64,000 bases of DNA. Origin: Mycobacterium sp. URHB0044 (GTDB lineage Bacteria; Actinomycetota; Actinomycetes; Mycobacteriales; Mycobacteriaceae). A model generated the notes under the pieces. The model saw only the letters and a list, made by a program, of their open reading frames with translations, ran no database searches and was not told where the DNA came from. The position numbers were made by a program, and so were the translations under genes. The stretch covers positions 310,001 through 374,000 of the forward strand of contig NZ_JIAW01000006.1 in the NCBI RefSeq assembly GCF_000620625.1, read 5' to 3'. This document shows, in pieces, positions 51,522 to 62,400 of the stretch (position 1 is its first letter; every line of letters begins with the position of its first letter).

Positions 51522-52420
51522 TGGGCCTGTTCAGCCGGGCGGCGGCCGCGACGGTGATCGTGTCACCCGAGACCGCCACTCCCCGGCAGACGGTGCACGC
51601 GACGGTCACCACCGACAAGCGCATCGACAAGGTCACCTCGGCGCGCCTGGACTGGGGTTACACCAACTTCTACCAATACCACTGGGCCGGCAGCAACACG
51701 AATGTTGCAGACACCGGCAGCATCTGGACGTCCGACCAGGTCGGCACCAACTACGGCGGAGACCGCGACACCAACGACTGGGTCAGCGTCATCGTCGAGG
51801 ACGTGCCCATCGCAGCAGGCGAGTTCACCGGCGCCTCGTCGACGTTTCGCGTCCCGTCGTGGGCGCCGGCGTCGTCACCCGAGATCGCTCGATGGGAATG
51901 CCGGCTCACCGTCGAACGCGGCGGCCGCGACGTCGATACCCGCGGTGAATTCGCCGTGATCGTCGGGACGGCCGACGTGGAGGCGTACGTCGACCCCGTC
52001 GAGGTGGTCGCCGGTGCCGCCGAAACCGCCATCGACGTCGCGCTGTCGTCGCCGGTGTACCGCGCGGGCGAGACCATCACCGGCCAGGCCACGCTGACGC
52101 CCACGATGGACCTGCCCGACGGCGACCTCGCGGTGTCCTGGCAGCGCGAACGGGAGTCGCACCCCCTGACGCGCACGCCCAGCCCTGGCACCCAACTGGA
52201 CGGCCGAATCGTGTCACTTGGCAAGCGCATTCAACTGCGCGCCGGCGTGCCCGTCGTGCTGCCGTTCGAGATCCCACTTCCGCCCGATGCTGCGCCGACG
52301 GCGACGGCCGTGCACTCGTCGCTGAACTGGTTCGTGCAGGCGCGATTGATGTACGCCGGGTTCAGCGGTCACATGCTGGAACGCGTGCGGCGTCCCATCG
52401 TGGTGGTCAACGCACCCTGA
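51521..52420 (+). CDS. Arrestin/Spo0M-like beta-sandwich protein
   Basis: 299 residues from GTG 51521, sharing one base with the previous TAG. No signal peptide or membrane segment. Two beta-rich halves: an N-terminal one ending with TGASSTFRVPSWAPASSPEI and a C-terminal one with SSPVYRAGETITGQATLTP, LPFEIPLPPDAAPTATAVHS and LNWFVQARL, a pattern typical of arrestin-fold proteins such as Spo0M. The fold assignment is by eye. It would be a cytoplasmic partner of the small membrane protein. Confidence 0.65.
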   Translation: MGLFSRAAAATVIVSPETATPRQTVHATVTTDKRIDKVTSARLDWGYTNFYQYHWAGSNTNVADTGSIWTSDQVGTNYGGDRDTNDWVSVIVEDVPIAAGEFTGASSTFRVPSWAPASSPEIARWECRLTVERGGRDVDTRGEFAVIVGTADVEAYVDPVEVVAGAAETAIDVALSSPVYRAGETITGQATLTPTMDLPDGDLAVSWQRERESHPLTRTPSPGTQLDGRIVSLGKRIQLRAGVPVVLPFEIPLPPDAAPTATAVHSSLNWFVQARLMYAGFSGHMLERVRRPIVVVNAP

Positions 52421-52599
52421 CCGCGACAGCGGTGTAACGCCGCCGCGGCGCGGCGCGAATTAACTCCTGGCAGCCACTGCAGTTTGCGTGCGCTGGCCCG
52501 GGTATCGGCGCTCAAGCAGGTGGCGCTCCTGCGATGGCCCACGTCGCCTCGCAGCAATAACCACATCATCGCCCGCAGCGGCTGTGGGCATGTCCCTGA

Positions 52600-53568
<969 letters not shown>

Positions 53569-53585
53569 CCGCCCGGCGGCCCGCG

Positions 53586-54412
53586 TCAGGCCCGCGAGAT
53601 CGCCGAAGCCTCGGCGACCTGCTCGGCCGTCGGCCGCACGCCGGTGTAACGCTCGAATTGCTCGGCGGCCTGCAGCGCGATGACCTCGGCCCCGCTGATG
53701 ACGTCGACGCCCGCGGCGCGCGCCGAGGTGATCAACGGCGTCTCCGACGGCAGCGCGACTACGTCGAACACCGTGCGCGCGCGGGCGATCGTGCTGTCGT
53801 CGAAGGGTTTCTCGGTCGCTTCCGGCGCGCCCGCCATCCCGAGCGGCGTGACGTTGACGATCACCGCGGCCGACCGGGAGCCGACCTCGGCTGCGTAGTC
53901 GTAGCCGAGCCGCCTGGCGAGTGCCCGGCCGGCCTCCTCGTTCCGAGCGACGACGGTCCCGGACTGGAACCCGTGGTCGCGGAACGCCGCACCGACCGCG
54001 CTGGCCATGCCCCCGCTGCCACGGATCAGTACCGTCTCCGCGGGGTCGAGGCCGTGTTCGTCGATGAGCCGCTGCACCGCAAGGTAGTCGGTGTTCGACG
54101 CGGTGAGGTGACCGTCGTCGTTGACGATGGTGTTCACCGAGTGGATGGCCCGCGCCGAGTCCTCGACGTCGTCGACGAGCGCGATGACGTCCTCCTTGAA
54201 CGGCATGGACACCGAGCAACCGCGGATGCCGAGGGCACGGACGCCCCCGATGGCCGCCGCGATGTCGGTGGTGGTGAACGCCTTGTAGATGAAGTCGAGC
54301 CCGAGCACGTCGTAGAGGTGGTTGTGGAACCGGGTGCCGATGTTCGACGGCCTGGCCGCCAATGAGATGCACAGCAGGGTGTCCTTGCTCAGCGGCGGGC
54401 GACGGCCCGCCA

Positions 54413-54413
<1 letters not shown>
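53586..54413 (-). CDS. Shikimate dehydrogenase paralogue with altered substrate site
   Basis: 275 residues from ATG 54413, which shares one base with the pat stop (TGATG). The AroE fold is evident: FIYKAFTTTDIAAAIGGVRA, LGIRGCSVSMPFKEDVI with the catalytic Lys, SNTDYLAVQRLI with the Asp, and NADP-loop IRGSGGMASAVGAAF. In true AroE the start carries SLSP for shikimate binding and NVTIPHK; here these are SLAARPSNIG and SVSMPFK. So this is likely a paralogue acting on another hydroxy acid. Co-transcribed with pat. Confidence 0.85.
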
Positions 54414-55420
<1,007 letters not shown>

Positions 55421-55457
55421 CTACGGCGTTGCGCCGGTGCCAGGCAATCGCCCAAGG

Positions 55458-55703
55458 TCAGCCGGGAAGTCCCTGCTCCTCCTTCGGCAGAGGTGCCGGG
55501 CCCTTGATGCTGGGCTCCGCGACGGGAATCGGCGCTTCCGTGACCGCTGTGGTGGCCGTGACGGTGACGCCGGTGCTCATCTCGGACCCGGCGGCCTCGT
55601 CGGATCCCGACGGCCCCTGCATGATCGCAACCCCAAGGGCCGCGGCGGTGATGGCAGCACCCGCACCGATCACTGCCAGCGGTTTGATTTCCTTCACATT
55701 CAC
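55458..55703 (-). CDS. Small exported protein, unknown function
   Basis: 81 residues from GTG, with AAAGGAGA 8 nt upstream. One hydrophobic segment near the start (LAVIGAGAAITAAALGVAIM) followed by a 50-residue Thr/Pro/Ala-rich part and no second segment: a membrane-anchored or secreted protein. It is similar in style to small mycobacterial proteins with a KEIKPLAVIGAG-like start. It has its own ribosome site and lies 46 nt upstream of pat on the same strand. Confidence 0.72.
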   Translation of the reverse strand: MNVKEIKPLAVIGAGAAITAAALGVAIMQGPSGSDEAAGSEMSTGVTVTATTAVTEAPIPVAEPSIKGPAPLPKEEQGLPG

Positions 55704-55824
55704 GAGTCGAATCTCCTTTACGTCCGCTAACTCCCCCTGAGGTAGCAGCGCAGTTCGGAGCTCGTCTATTCCTCGTCCGGGGTGGCGAATGTCATTGTTG
55801 CGGTGGCCGACACGCGGGTATTCG

Positions 55825-58713
55825 CTACGCCCGGCCGGGCAGCGCGACGGTGTCCTCGTCGTCGCGCGGTGTGCGTCGGGGTTGCGGCTTCAGGAAGTGG
55901 TTGTCGCCGCGTGGGTAGACGACCTGCGGCCACCAGAACCACCTGCCCAGCAACGTCGCGATCGACGGCATCAGCAGCGAGCGCACGATGAAGGTGTCGA
56001 CCAGTAGTCCGATGGCGATGGTGGAACCCATCTGGGCAAGCACGATCAGCTTGCTGCCCATCATCCCTGCCATGGTGGCCGCGAACACGAGACCGGCGGA
56101 CGTCACCACACCGCCGGTACCGGCCATGGAGCGGATGATTCCCGTCTTCAATCCGGCGTGGATTTCGTCCTTGAAGCGCGACACCAACAGCAGGTTGTAG
56201 TCGGATCCCACTGCCAACAGGATGATGACCGACATCAGCATGACCAGCCACTGCACCTGGATGCCGAACAGGTCCTGCCAGATCAGCACCGAGATGCCAA
56301 AGGACGCCGCGATGGAGCTGGCGGCCGTGCCCACGATGACGAGTGCGGCCACCGCACTGCGGGTCAGGATGAGCATGATCATGAAGATCAAGGTCAACGA
56401 CGACACCACCGCGATCATCAGGTCGTAGCGGGCGCCGTCGGACATGTCCTTGTACGTTGCCGCGACCCCACCCAGATAGACCTTGGCGTCCGAGAGCGAC
56501 GTCATCTTCAACGCCTCTTGCGCGGCCTTGCGTTCGGAGTCGACGCGGGCGATGCCGTCCACCGTCGCGGGGTCGCTCTGATGTGTGATGAACATGCGCG
56601 CGGACTTGCCGTCCGGCGAAAGGAACATGTCGAGACCGCGTTTGAAGTCGGGGTTGGCGAAGGCCTCCGGTGGCAGATAGAACAGGTCGTCGTTCTTCGC
56701 CTGATCGAAGCTCTGCCCCATCGCCAGGGCGGTGTCGTTACTGGCCTCCATCTGATCGAGCAAGGCCTTCTGCGAGTTGTACGACGCCAGCGACAGGTCC
56801 CTGCTCGCCTTCGTCGACGCAATCGTCTGCGGCAGGAGCGCGGTCAACTGCGGAGCGAGGGCCGCCAGCTGGTCGGTGTTGCCCTGCACGGCTCCCGTCT
56901 GGTCGGTGAGCTGATCGATACCGTCGAGGGAGTCGAAGAGCGCACGCATCGCAGAGCACATCGGGATGTCGAAACAGTGTGGCTCCCAATAGAAGTAGCT
57001 ACGCAGGGGCCGGAACTGGTCGTCGAAGTCGGCGATGTGGTCCCGTAGTTCTTCGGTGGTCGCCAGAAGCTCCCGTGACTTGGCGGCTGAATCCTGCGTG
57101 AGTTTCGTTTGTTGGAGGGAGAGTTGATACTGCCTCTCCATGATGTCGATCGAGACGTTCGTCGCGTCGATCATCTTCAGCTGGTTGGCCAACTGTTCGC
57201 GCTGGAACGGCAGGTTCATGTTGCTCGTCTGTCCCTGAACACTCGTCTGGAACGGAATCGAGCTGTGCTGAATCGGAATTCCCAACGGGCGCGTGATGTT
57301 CTGCACCATCGCGATGCCGTCGGTGTGCATGACGTTTCGGGCCACCGCGTTGAGGACCAGCATGTCGGCGGGATTGCGCATGTCGTGATCGGCATTGACC
57401 ATCAGGATGTCGGGGTTCATCCGGGCCTGCGAGAAGTGCCGGTCGGCGGCGGCGAAGCCGATGTTGGTCGGGGCGTCCGCCGGCATGTAGTAGCGGTCGT
57501 TGTAGGCGGGCTTGTATCCCGGGATGGCCACGATGCCGATCAGCACGATGAACAAGCTGGCCACCAGAATTGGGCCTGGCCAACGGACCACCGCGGTACC
57601 GACCCGTCGCCAAAACCTGCTCTGCGGAGGACGTTTCGATTCGTAGAGCCCCACCCGGCTGCCCAGGAACAGGATGGCAGGCCCCAGCGTGACGGCGATC
57701 GCCACGACCACGATCATCCCGATCGCGACTGGCGCGCCCATGGTGCTGAAGTAGGGCAGTCGCGCGAAGCTCAGGCAGTACGTCGCCCCGGCGATGGTCA
57801 GGCCCGAGCCGACGATGACCGGAGCTACTGACCGAAATGTGGTGTAGTACGCGGCATCCCGGTCTTCGCCCATGCCGCGCGCCTCACGGTAGCGACCGAA
57901 GACGAAGATGCCGTAGTCGGTGGCCGCCGCGATCGCCAGCATCGTCAGGATGTTGCCCGCGAACGTCGTCAGGCCGAAGGCGCCGTGGCTGGCGAGCACC
58001 GACACCACTCCGCGCGCAGTCAGCAATCCGAGGAAGGTCAGGAAGAGCTGAATCAGCGTCGTGACGATCGAGCGGTAGACGATCAGCAACATGCCCGCGA
58101 TCCCGACGAGGGTGAGCAGCGTGATCTGAGCGAGGCTGGCATTGCCGATGACGTGCAGGTCGTCGGTGAGCGCGGCGGGGCCTGCGACGTAGGCCTGCAC
58201 GCCCGGTGGAGCCTTGGTGTCCGCGATGACCTCGCGTACGGCCTGAACGCCTTCGTTGGCCAACGTCTGGCCCTGCTCGCCCGCGAGGTTGAGCATGACG
58301 TAGGAGGCCTTGCGGTCGGCGCTCTGCGCCCCTGCCGCGGTAAGCGTGTCGCCCCAGAAGTCCTGGATGTGCTGGATGTGCTTTGGGTCTTGGCGAAGCT
58401 TCTGGATGATCTCGTCGTAGTAGCGGTGGGCGTCCGGCCCGAGGGGCTGCTGGCCCTCGACGACGATCATCACCGTGCTGTTGGAATTGAATTCCTTGAA
58501 GTTGCCGCCCATCAACTTCATCGCCTGCATCGACGGCGCGTCCTCGGGAGCCATCGGCGCCGAATGCTGCTCGCCGACCACCTCGAGCTGCGGAGCGATC
58601 ACGTTCACCAACACGGCGAACAGGATCCAGAACAAGATGATCGGCAGCGCCAGGATGCGCAGAGCGTGGGCGAAGACCGGTCTCTTCTGGTGCGCGGTAG
58701 CGGTGTCGGTCAT
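55825..58713 (-). CDS. MmpL-family RND transporter (MmpL4/MmpL5 type)
   Basis: 962 residues from ATG overlapping the mmpS stop (ATGA). Twelve hydrophobic segments. The proton-relay Asp-Tyr pairs are at D266-Y267 (AATDYGIFVFGRYREAR) and in the second half (AVGSDYNLLLVSRFKDE, about residue 850). The second periplasmic domain contains a long helical hairpin (IMERQYQLSLQQTKLTQDSA region) and two Cys (PHCFDIPMCSAM), as in MmpL4/5. These export siderophores and drugs with MmpS help. The C-terminal cytoplasmic tail is short. Third gene of the marR-mmpS-mmpL operon. Confidence 0.94.
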   Translation of the reverse strand: MTDTATAHQKRPVFAHALRILALPIILFWILFAVLVNVIAPQLEVVGEQHSAPMAPEDAPSMQAMKLMGGNFKEFNSNSTVMIVVEGQQPLGPDAHRYYDEIIQKLRQDPKHIQHIQDFWGDTLTAAGAQSADRKASYVMLNLAGEQGQTLANEGVQAVREVIADTKAPPGVQAYVAGPAALTDDLHVIGNASLAQITLLTLVGIAGMLLIVYRSIVTTLIQLFLTFLGLLTARGVVSVLASHGAFGLTTFAGNILTMLAIAAATDYGIFVFGRYREARGMGEDRDAAYYTTFRSVAPVIVGSGLTIAGATYCLSFARLPYFSTMGAPVAIGMIVVVAIAVTLGPAILFLGSRVGLYESKRPPQSRFWRRVGTAVVRWPGPILVASLFIVLIGIVAIPGYKPAYNDRYYMPADAPTNIGFAAADRHFSQARMNPDILMVNADHDMRNPADMLVLNAVARNVMHTDGIAMVQNITRPLGIPIQHSSIPFQTSVQGQTSNMNLPFQREQLANQLKMIDATNVSIDIMERQYQLSLQQTKLTQDSAAKSRELLATTEELRDHIADFDDQFRPLRSYFYWEPHCFDIPMCSAMRALFDSLDGIDQLTDQTGAVQGNTDQLAALAPQLTALLPQTIASTKASRDLSLASYNSQKALLDQMEASNDTALAMGQSFDQAKNDDLFYLPPEAFANPDFKRGLDMFLSPDGKSARMFITHQSDPATVDGIARVDSERKAAQEALKMTSLSDAKVYLGGVAATYKDMSDGARYDLMIAVVSSLTLIFMIMLILTRSAVAALVIVGTAASSIAASFGISVLIWQDLFGIQVQWLVMLMSVIILLAVGSDYNLLLVSRFKDEIHAGLKTGIIRSMAGTGGVVTSAGLVFAATMAGMMGSKLIVLAQMGSTIAIGLLVDTFIVRSLLMPSIATLLGRWFWWPQVVYPRGDNHFLKPQPRRTPRDDEDTVALPGRA

Positions 58714-59150
58714 GCGGACTTCACCAGGCAGTAGGTCTGGGCGTTGATCCCACTGGCGGACTGCTCCTCACGAATGGTTCCGTTCACGGTGACGCGGCAT
58801 CCAATCTGGTCGCCATCGGTCTGTGCCATGAGATTGGCGCTGACGGTCGGCAACGTCGTTGACAAGGTGACCGACCACGGCAGGGCCACGTCGATCGAGT
58901 GCACGTTCGCATCGGGGTCGAAGTAACTGATCCGGGCACTGCTGCCGGGCGATCCGTAGACGTCGTAGACCATCACCTTTGGGTTGAACTGGACGATCTC
59001 GATACCGGCACCGGCGTTCGCGTTGAGGTCCGCAGACGCGAACTGCTTATGCAAACGGGTGACGACGAGCGCCGAGATGGAAAGCACGACGATGAGTACC
59101 AACGGGATCCAGATCTTCTTCAGCGCGCGACCCAACGGAAGGGCCTTCAC
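58710..59150 (-). CDS. MmpS-family accessory protein
   Basis: 146 residues from GTG 59150, overlapping the marR stop by 4 nt. One membrane helix (WIPLVLIVVLSISALVVTRL, residues about 13-32), then an extracytoplasmic beta domain with VMVYDVYGSPGSSARISYFD, ALPWSVTLSTTLPTVSANLM and two Cys (GCRVTV and TYCLV), the signature of MmpS4/MmpS5. It acts with the MmpL protein encoded next. Confidence 0.94.
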   Translation of the reverse strand: MKALPLGRALKKIWIPLVLIVVLSISALVVTRLHKQFASADLNANAGAGIEIVQFNPKVMVYDVYGSPGSSARISYFDPDANVHSIDVALPWSVTLSTTLPTVSANLMAQTDGDQIGCRVTVNGTIREEQSASGINAQTYCLVKSA

Positions 59151-59647
59151 CCCAAGGCCTTTCGCTCGTCGTGCGCCAGTGGACAGTTCCGTGGATCGTC
59201 GGCGTTGGTTGCCAGTTGACTCAGCACCGGAGAGGCCACCCGGGCGCTGAGCCACAGCTGGCACTGCTCCTCCGCAGTCAACGTGGCCAACAACGCCGCC
59301 AGCCGCTCTCTCCGCTTTCGCTTCTTGTCGTCGAGTAGTGCCTGACCGTGTCCTGTGATGCCGATGAGGGCAGCGCGCCCGTCGTCGGGATCGGCGAGGC
59401 GGGTCACCAGGTCCTGACGCTCCAGCCGCTGGATCAGTTGAGTCATCGACGGTTGGCTGACGCCTTCCTTGGCGGCGAGGGCGGTAAGTCGAATCGGCCC
59501 TTCCCGGCAGACCCGATTCAGTACGAACGCAGCCGATGCGCTCAATTCCGCGCGGTCGGACAGGAATCGGGCCGTCAGGTCCATTGCCTGGTCGAGAAGC
59601 TCACCGACGCAGTCCTTGGCATCTTCATCGGTCAGCCGCTTTCCCAT
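59147..59647 (-). CDS. MarR-family regulator of the mmpS-mmpL operon
   Basis: 166 residues from ATG. Winged helix: LTALAAKEGVSQPSMTQLIQ and RLERQDLVTRLADPDDGRAA with the wing Asp-Arg. The C-terminal helix is NCPLAHDERKALG. In M. tuberculosis mmpS5-mmpL5 is repressed by the MarR protein Rv0678, encoded divergently; here the MarR gene is the first gene of the same transcript, and its start lies within an AT-rich promoter containing palindromes. Autorepression of the whole operon is likely. Confidence 0.92.
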   Translation of the reverse strand: MGKRLTDEDAKDCVGELLDQAMDLTARFLSDRAELSASAAFVLNRVCREGPIRLTALAAKEGVSQPSMTQLIQRLERQDLVTRLADPDDGRAALIGITGHGQALLDDKKRKRRERLAALLATLTAEEQCQLWLSARVASPVLSQLATNADDPRNCPLAHDERKALG

Positions 59648-59649
59648 TC

Positions 59650-59682
59650 GATATCTATATCACGCAGCCTATATAGCAGCAA
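59650..59682 (-). promoter_or_regulatory. Promoter and operator of the marR-mmpS-mmpL operon
   Basis: Minus strand: -35 TTGCTG (59682-59677), 17-nt spacer, -10 TATAGA (59659-59654), then 6 nt to the ATG at 59647, predicting a leaderless SigA-type transcript. The spacer contains palindrome CTATATAG (59669-59676) and the -10 is within GATAT-CT-ATATC (59650-59661), both good MarR operator candidates. Confidence 0.7.
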
Positions 59683-59866
59683 TCGGGACCGAACCCAGCG
59701 CCAACCGGCGACGCTCCCGAAGTACGGTCAGTGGCCCGAAGCCACCTGTTTCCCATGCTCATTCCCGTCCAAACCGGGCAGAGAAGCGCGCATCGACCCG
59801 TGTCGTCCGGATGCATCGATGATTGGTGAACCACCAACTACATAGAACGGGCTATGCAGTACGCGA

Positions 59867-60376
59867 TCACGGGTACGCGACGAAGTCCATGGGAGGACCG
59901 TTCAATTCGGCTACCTCGCGGTCTGCGACCGTGGTCGCGATGGCGGTTCCGTCCCGAACCACGGCGTAGATGCACACCTCGTCGTTGACAGCGAAAGCCG
60001 TACCGGCACTGCCGATTCGGTTTCCTCGGTCAGTGATCGTTGCGGTGTCCGCGTTGATCAGGTAAGTGCGGGCGAACCCGTTGGGACTGCGTGCCGTCAC
60101 CCGGTCCGCGGAGACCGCCACCAAGGTGCCCTGCTGGCTGACGGATTGAGCCACCGGCGCCGGTTCGGGGGCGTGCTGGCGATAGGGACCGGACGCGCCG
60201 ACGAAGAACACCACCGCCGCGGATGCGACAGCGGCGAACATCACCGTTGCAGTGACCGCGGCAAAGATGCGGTTGAACCGGCCGTCGTCCAGATCCGGCC
60301 GCCGATGCTTGGAGCCCATGCCCTGGGTCTCGCTTTCCGCAGTCACCGCTGTCTTGGCGTCGCTGCCGGTGACCAC
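59867..60376 (-). CDS. Single-pass membrane protein with DUF5666-like extracytoplasmic domain
   Basis: 169 residues from GTG; ATG 19 codons in is an alternative. Cytoplasmic N-terminus with KHRRPDLDDGRFN, one helix at about 37-60 (IFAAVTATVMFAAVASAAVV), then a beta domain (GTLVAVSADRVTARSPNGFA, TYLINADTATITDRG) of the kind seen in DUF5666/OB-like proteins. Follows the DUF6328 gene by 31 nt. Function unknown; the family label is tentative. Confidence 0.65.
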   Translation of the reverse strand: MVTGSDAKTAVTAESETQGMGSKHRRPDLDDGRFNRIFAAVTATVMFAAVASAAVVFFVGASGPYRQHAPEPAPVAQSVSQQGTLVAVSADRVTARSPNGFARTYLINADTATITDRGNRIGSAGTAFAVNDEVCIYAVVRDGTAIATTVADREVAELNGPPMDFVAYP

Positions 60377-60407
60377 TGTCTTCCGATGCGCTAGAGGTAC
60401 CCCTCGT

Positions 60408-60950
60408 TCAACGCCCAGAAACGCGCATCCATACCGGGACGATCACCCAGAATGACGCAAAGGCCGCAAGCGCCGTCGCGCCGGCGATCACACCGGCCGT
60501 CTTTCCGGACACGGCGTCGAAGATGACGACCGTCGTCGCCACCATCGCCAGGCCCAACAACAGCAAGCCGGAGTACGCCATCCGGTGTGCGGCGGAGACC
60601 AGCGACTTGAGTCGGTGCTGCCGGAACAACACGCGGTGCATCCCGACCGGGGCGATCAGCAGCACCGTCGACGACACCGCGAGCGCAACGGCGGTGAGGT
60701 ACACGAGCCGGATGTCGTGGTCGAGCGCCTCGAATCGCTGCTGAAACGGCAGGGTCAGGAGGAAGCCGGTCAGCAGTTGCACGCCGGTCTGCACCACCCG
60801 CAGTTCCTGCAACAGGCTGGACCAATTGCGGTCCAGCCGTTCGGTTTGGGTTTCCCGCCGAGCCGACTGATCCCACTTTGCGTCGTCCTCTGGCCGGTCG
60901 ACGTCCACCTCGTGATCATCCCATCTCGAAGCCCCACTCACGGCGGTCAT
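60408..60950 (-). CDS. DUF6328-family four-helix membrane protein
   Basis: 180 residues from ATG 60950, preceded by GGAGA; the frame is open to 61115 and a GTG at 61040 is possible. The conserved start ETERLDRNWSSLLQELRVVQ leads into VQLLTGFLLTLPFQQRFEAL and three further helices (VYLTAVALAVSSTVLLIAPV, GLLLLGLAMVATTVVIFDAV, FASFWVIVPVWMR). Older annotations call such proteins sodium:proton antiporters, without evidence. A SigF-like promoter lies upstream. Confidence 0.85.
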   Translation of the reverse strand: MTAVSGASRWDDHEVDVDRPEDDAKWDQSARRETQTERLDRNWSSLLQELRVVQTGVQLLTGFLLTLPFQQRFEALDHDIRLVYLTAVALAVSSTVLLIAPVGMHRVLFRQHRLKSLVSAAHRMAYSGLLLLGLAMVATTVVIFDAVSGKTAGVIAGATALAAFASFWVIVPVWMRVSGR

Positions 60951-61141
60951 CGCTGATTCTCCGGGCGTATCGGGCACCGTCGTCACCCGCTGATTCGCGG
61001 GCACGGAAAGCGGGTCCGCGGAATCGGTCGCCTCATTCACCGCTGCCGTCCGACCACCACCGGATCGGGCCTCGGACGACCCGGTTGACCAGCGATTATT
61101 ACGACAATTCAACACTCATTGTTCACCCGCCGATTTCGTAC

Positions 61142-61167
61142 TACCCTTTGCTCAGGTTGAGTTAACA
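61142..61167 (-). promoter_or_regulatory. SigF-like promoter of the DUF6328 unit
   Basis: Minus strand TGTTA (61167-61163), 16 nt, GGGTA (61146-61142). The mycobacterial SigF consensus is GGTTT-N15-17-GGGTA. The -35 match is partial. Confidence 0.4.
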
Positions 61168-61286
61168 GCCGAAGGAGACGTCATCGACGCCCGGGGCTGC
61201 CGCTCCGAGCGACGGCTTTCAGCCAACAGAGCCCATCATCCTGACGTGAGCCTCAGTACGAGTACTTCGACTGACGGAGTTTCACC

Positions 61287-61715
61287 ATGTCAATGGCCCC
61301 TACGAGACCCCATAAACCGCCGGCCCATGCCTCACGGGAACGGGTCCACTTCAGCAGCTGCCCCATCAGCGCGTCGACGTTGGTAGTGACGGCTGAAGGC
61401 GAGATCGACGCGAGCAATGCCCGCGGCCTCGCCGACTACGTCGAGAGCGTTCTCGACTCCTCCACCAGGCTGATCGTCGACCTACGCGGCCTGCACTTCT
61501 TTGGGACCCAAGGGTTTTCGACGCTTCACACGGTGAACGTCACCTGTTCACGCCGCGGCGTGACCTGGTGCGCGATCCCGGGTCCGGAGGTGGAAAGGCT
61601 GTTGCGGATCTGCGACCCTGGCGGCGGCCTTCCCGTTGAACCCACGCTGGAGAAGGCGGTCGCGTCCGTGGTGCGGGGCCCGCGGAGTCACTTGCGGATG
61701 CTGCCGCCCACGTAG
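61287..61715 (+). CDS. STAS-domain anti-anti-sigma factor-like protein
   Basis: 142 residues from ATG. STAS fold: LVVTAEGEIDASNARGLADY, LIVDLRGLHFFGTQGFSTLH and a final GLPVEPTLEKAVASVV. The site of the phosphorylatable Ser in SpoIIAA (DSSG) is FGTQG here, so Thr could be the target, as in several mycobacterial STAS proteins. Such proteins free SigF-type sigma factors from their anti-sigma kinases. It is convergent with the UsfY-like gene and lies in a group of genes with SigF-like promoters. Confidence 0.88.
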   Translation: MSMAPTRPHKPPAHASRERVHFSSCPISASTLVVTAEGEIDASNARGLADYVESVLDSSTRLIVDLRGLHFFGTQGFSTLHTVNVTCSRRGVTWCAIPGPEVERLLRICDPGGGLPVEPTLEKAVASVVRGPRSHLRMLPPT

Positions 61716-61719
61716 GAAC

Positions 61720-62031
61720 TCAACTCGTTGGCGGCTCCGCGTGCGCCTGCGGATGCTCGGCGAGCCAACGCGCTTCCTTCCGGCGCACCCGCATGTGGAC
61801 CAGGTACACCCATCCACCGCCCACCGCTGCGGCGACGACCGCCACCACTGCGGCGGTCACGCCGACCGACGAGTGGCCGGATGCGAACGTGGCGAGCGAG
61901 ACCACCATCGCCACGACGGCTATGGCCAGCAGGATCAGGCCGGGAGCGTTGACGCCGTTCTTCATCGTCTCGCCCGCGTGCTGACGCGTCGTTCGGGCGT
62001 GATCAACGGGGTCTTTGGAGGTGTCTCCCAT
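61720..62031 (-). CDS. UsfY-like membrane protein
   Basis: 103 residues from ATG 62031 with AAGGAG 8 nt upstream. The start MGDTSKDPVDHARTTRQHAG and the two helices (LILLAIAVVAMVVSLATFAS and VGVTAAVVAVVAAAVGGGWV) followed by RVRRKEARWLAEHPQ match UsfY, the protein encoded upstream of rsbW-sigF in mycobacteria. Function is unknown; expression is SigF-linked. A SigF-like promoter lies about 61-86 nt upstream. Confidence 0.82.
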   Translation of the reverse strand: MGDTSKDPVDHARTTRQHAGETMKNGVNAPGLILLAIAVVAMVVSLATFASGHSSVGVTAAVVAVVAAAVGGGWVYLVHMRVRRKEARWLAEHPQAHAEPPTS

Positions 62032-62091
62032 CGCACCGCTCCTTTCGATCGAGCCGATCACTGACCGGCATGCCCACGGTCACGGATCGGC

Positions 62092-62117
62092 TACCCGGCG
62101 AAAGGTGGGCGGAAACT
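62092..62117 (-). promoter_or_regulatory. SigF-like promoter of the UsfY-like gene
   Basis: Minus strand AGTTT (62117-62113), 16-nt spacer, GGGTA (62096-62092). Close match to GGTTT-N15-17-GGGTA. Confidence 0.7.
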
Positions 62118-62152
62118 GCGGGCCCGTGATCGTTGACATGGCTCTTGCAGCC

Positions 62153-62177
62153 GGTTGGACGGGCCGGAATCGGGGTA
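62153..62177 (+). promoter_or_regulatory. SigF-like promoter of the 57-residue protein gene
   Basis: GGTTG (62153-62157), 15-nt spacer, GGGTA (62173-62177), 49 nt before the ATG. It is divergent from the previous promoter, 36 bp apart. Confidence 0.65.
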
Positions 62178-62226
62178 ACGCTGCACGACGACCTGAAGCG
62201 GCAGACGTAGAGAGGGAGATGCCCGA

Positions 62227-62400
62227 ATGACTGGTCCCGAACACGGAAAGACCGAGGCGGACGTCGACGACGATCCGCACATCGCCCGCTCGCGCGCCGA
62301 TGCCGAAGAGGACGGCTCATACGTGGGCCGCACAACTTCCGACGACGACTTCGACGCCGGAGAGACCGGAGCGGAGGCCCGCGGGCGGCACCGCCGCTAG
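62227..62400 (+). CDS. Small acidic protein, 57 residues, unknown function
   Basis: ATG with GAGGGAGA 5-8 nt upstream: MTGPEHGKTEADVDDDPHIA is the start, then a polar, Asp/Glu/Arg-rich chain to TAG at 62400, no hydrophobic core, likely disordered. The block DDPHIARSRADAEEDGSYVG and TSDDDFDAGETGAEAR look like short conserved mycobacterial stress proteins. It overlaps the convergent PfpI-type gene by 4 nt. The SigF-like promoter and good ribosome site support it as real. Confidence 0.75.
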   Translation: MTGPEHGKTEADVDDDPHIARSRADAEEDGSYVGRTTSDDDFDAGETGAEARGRHRR

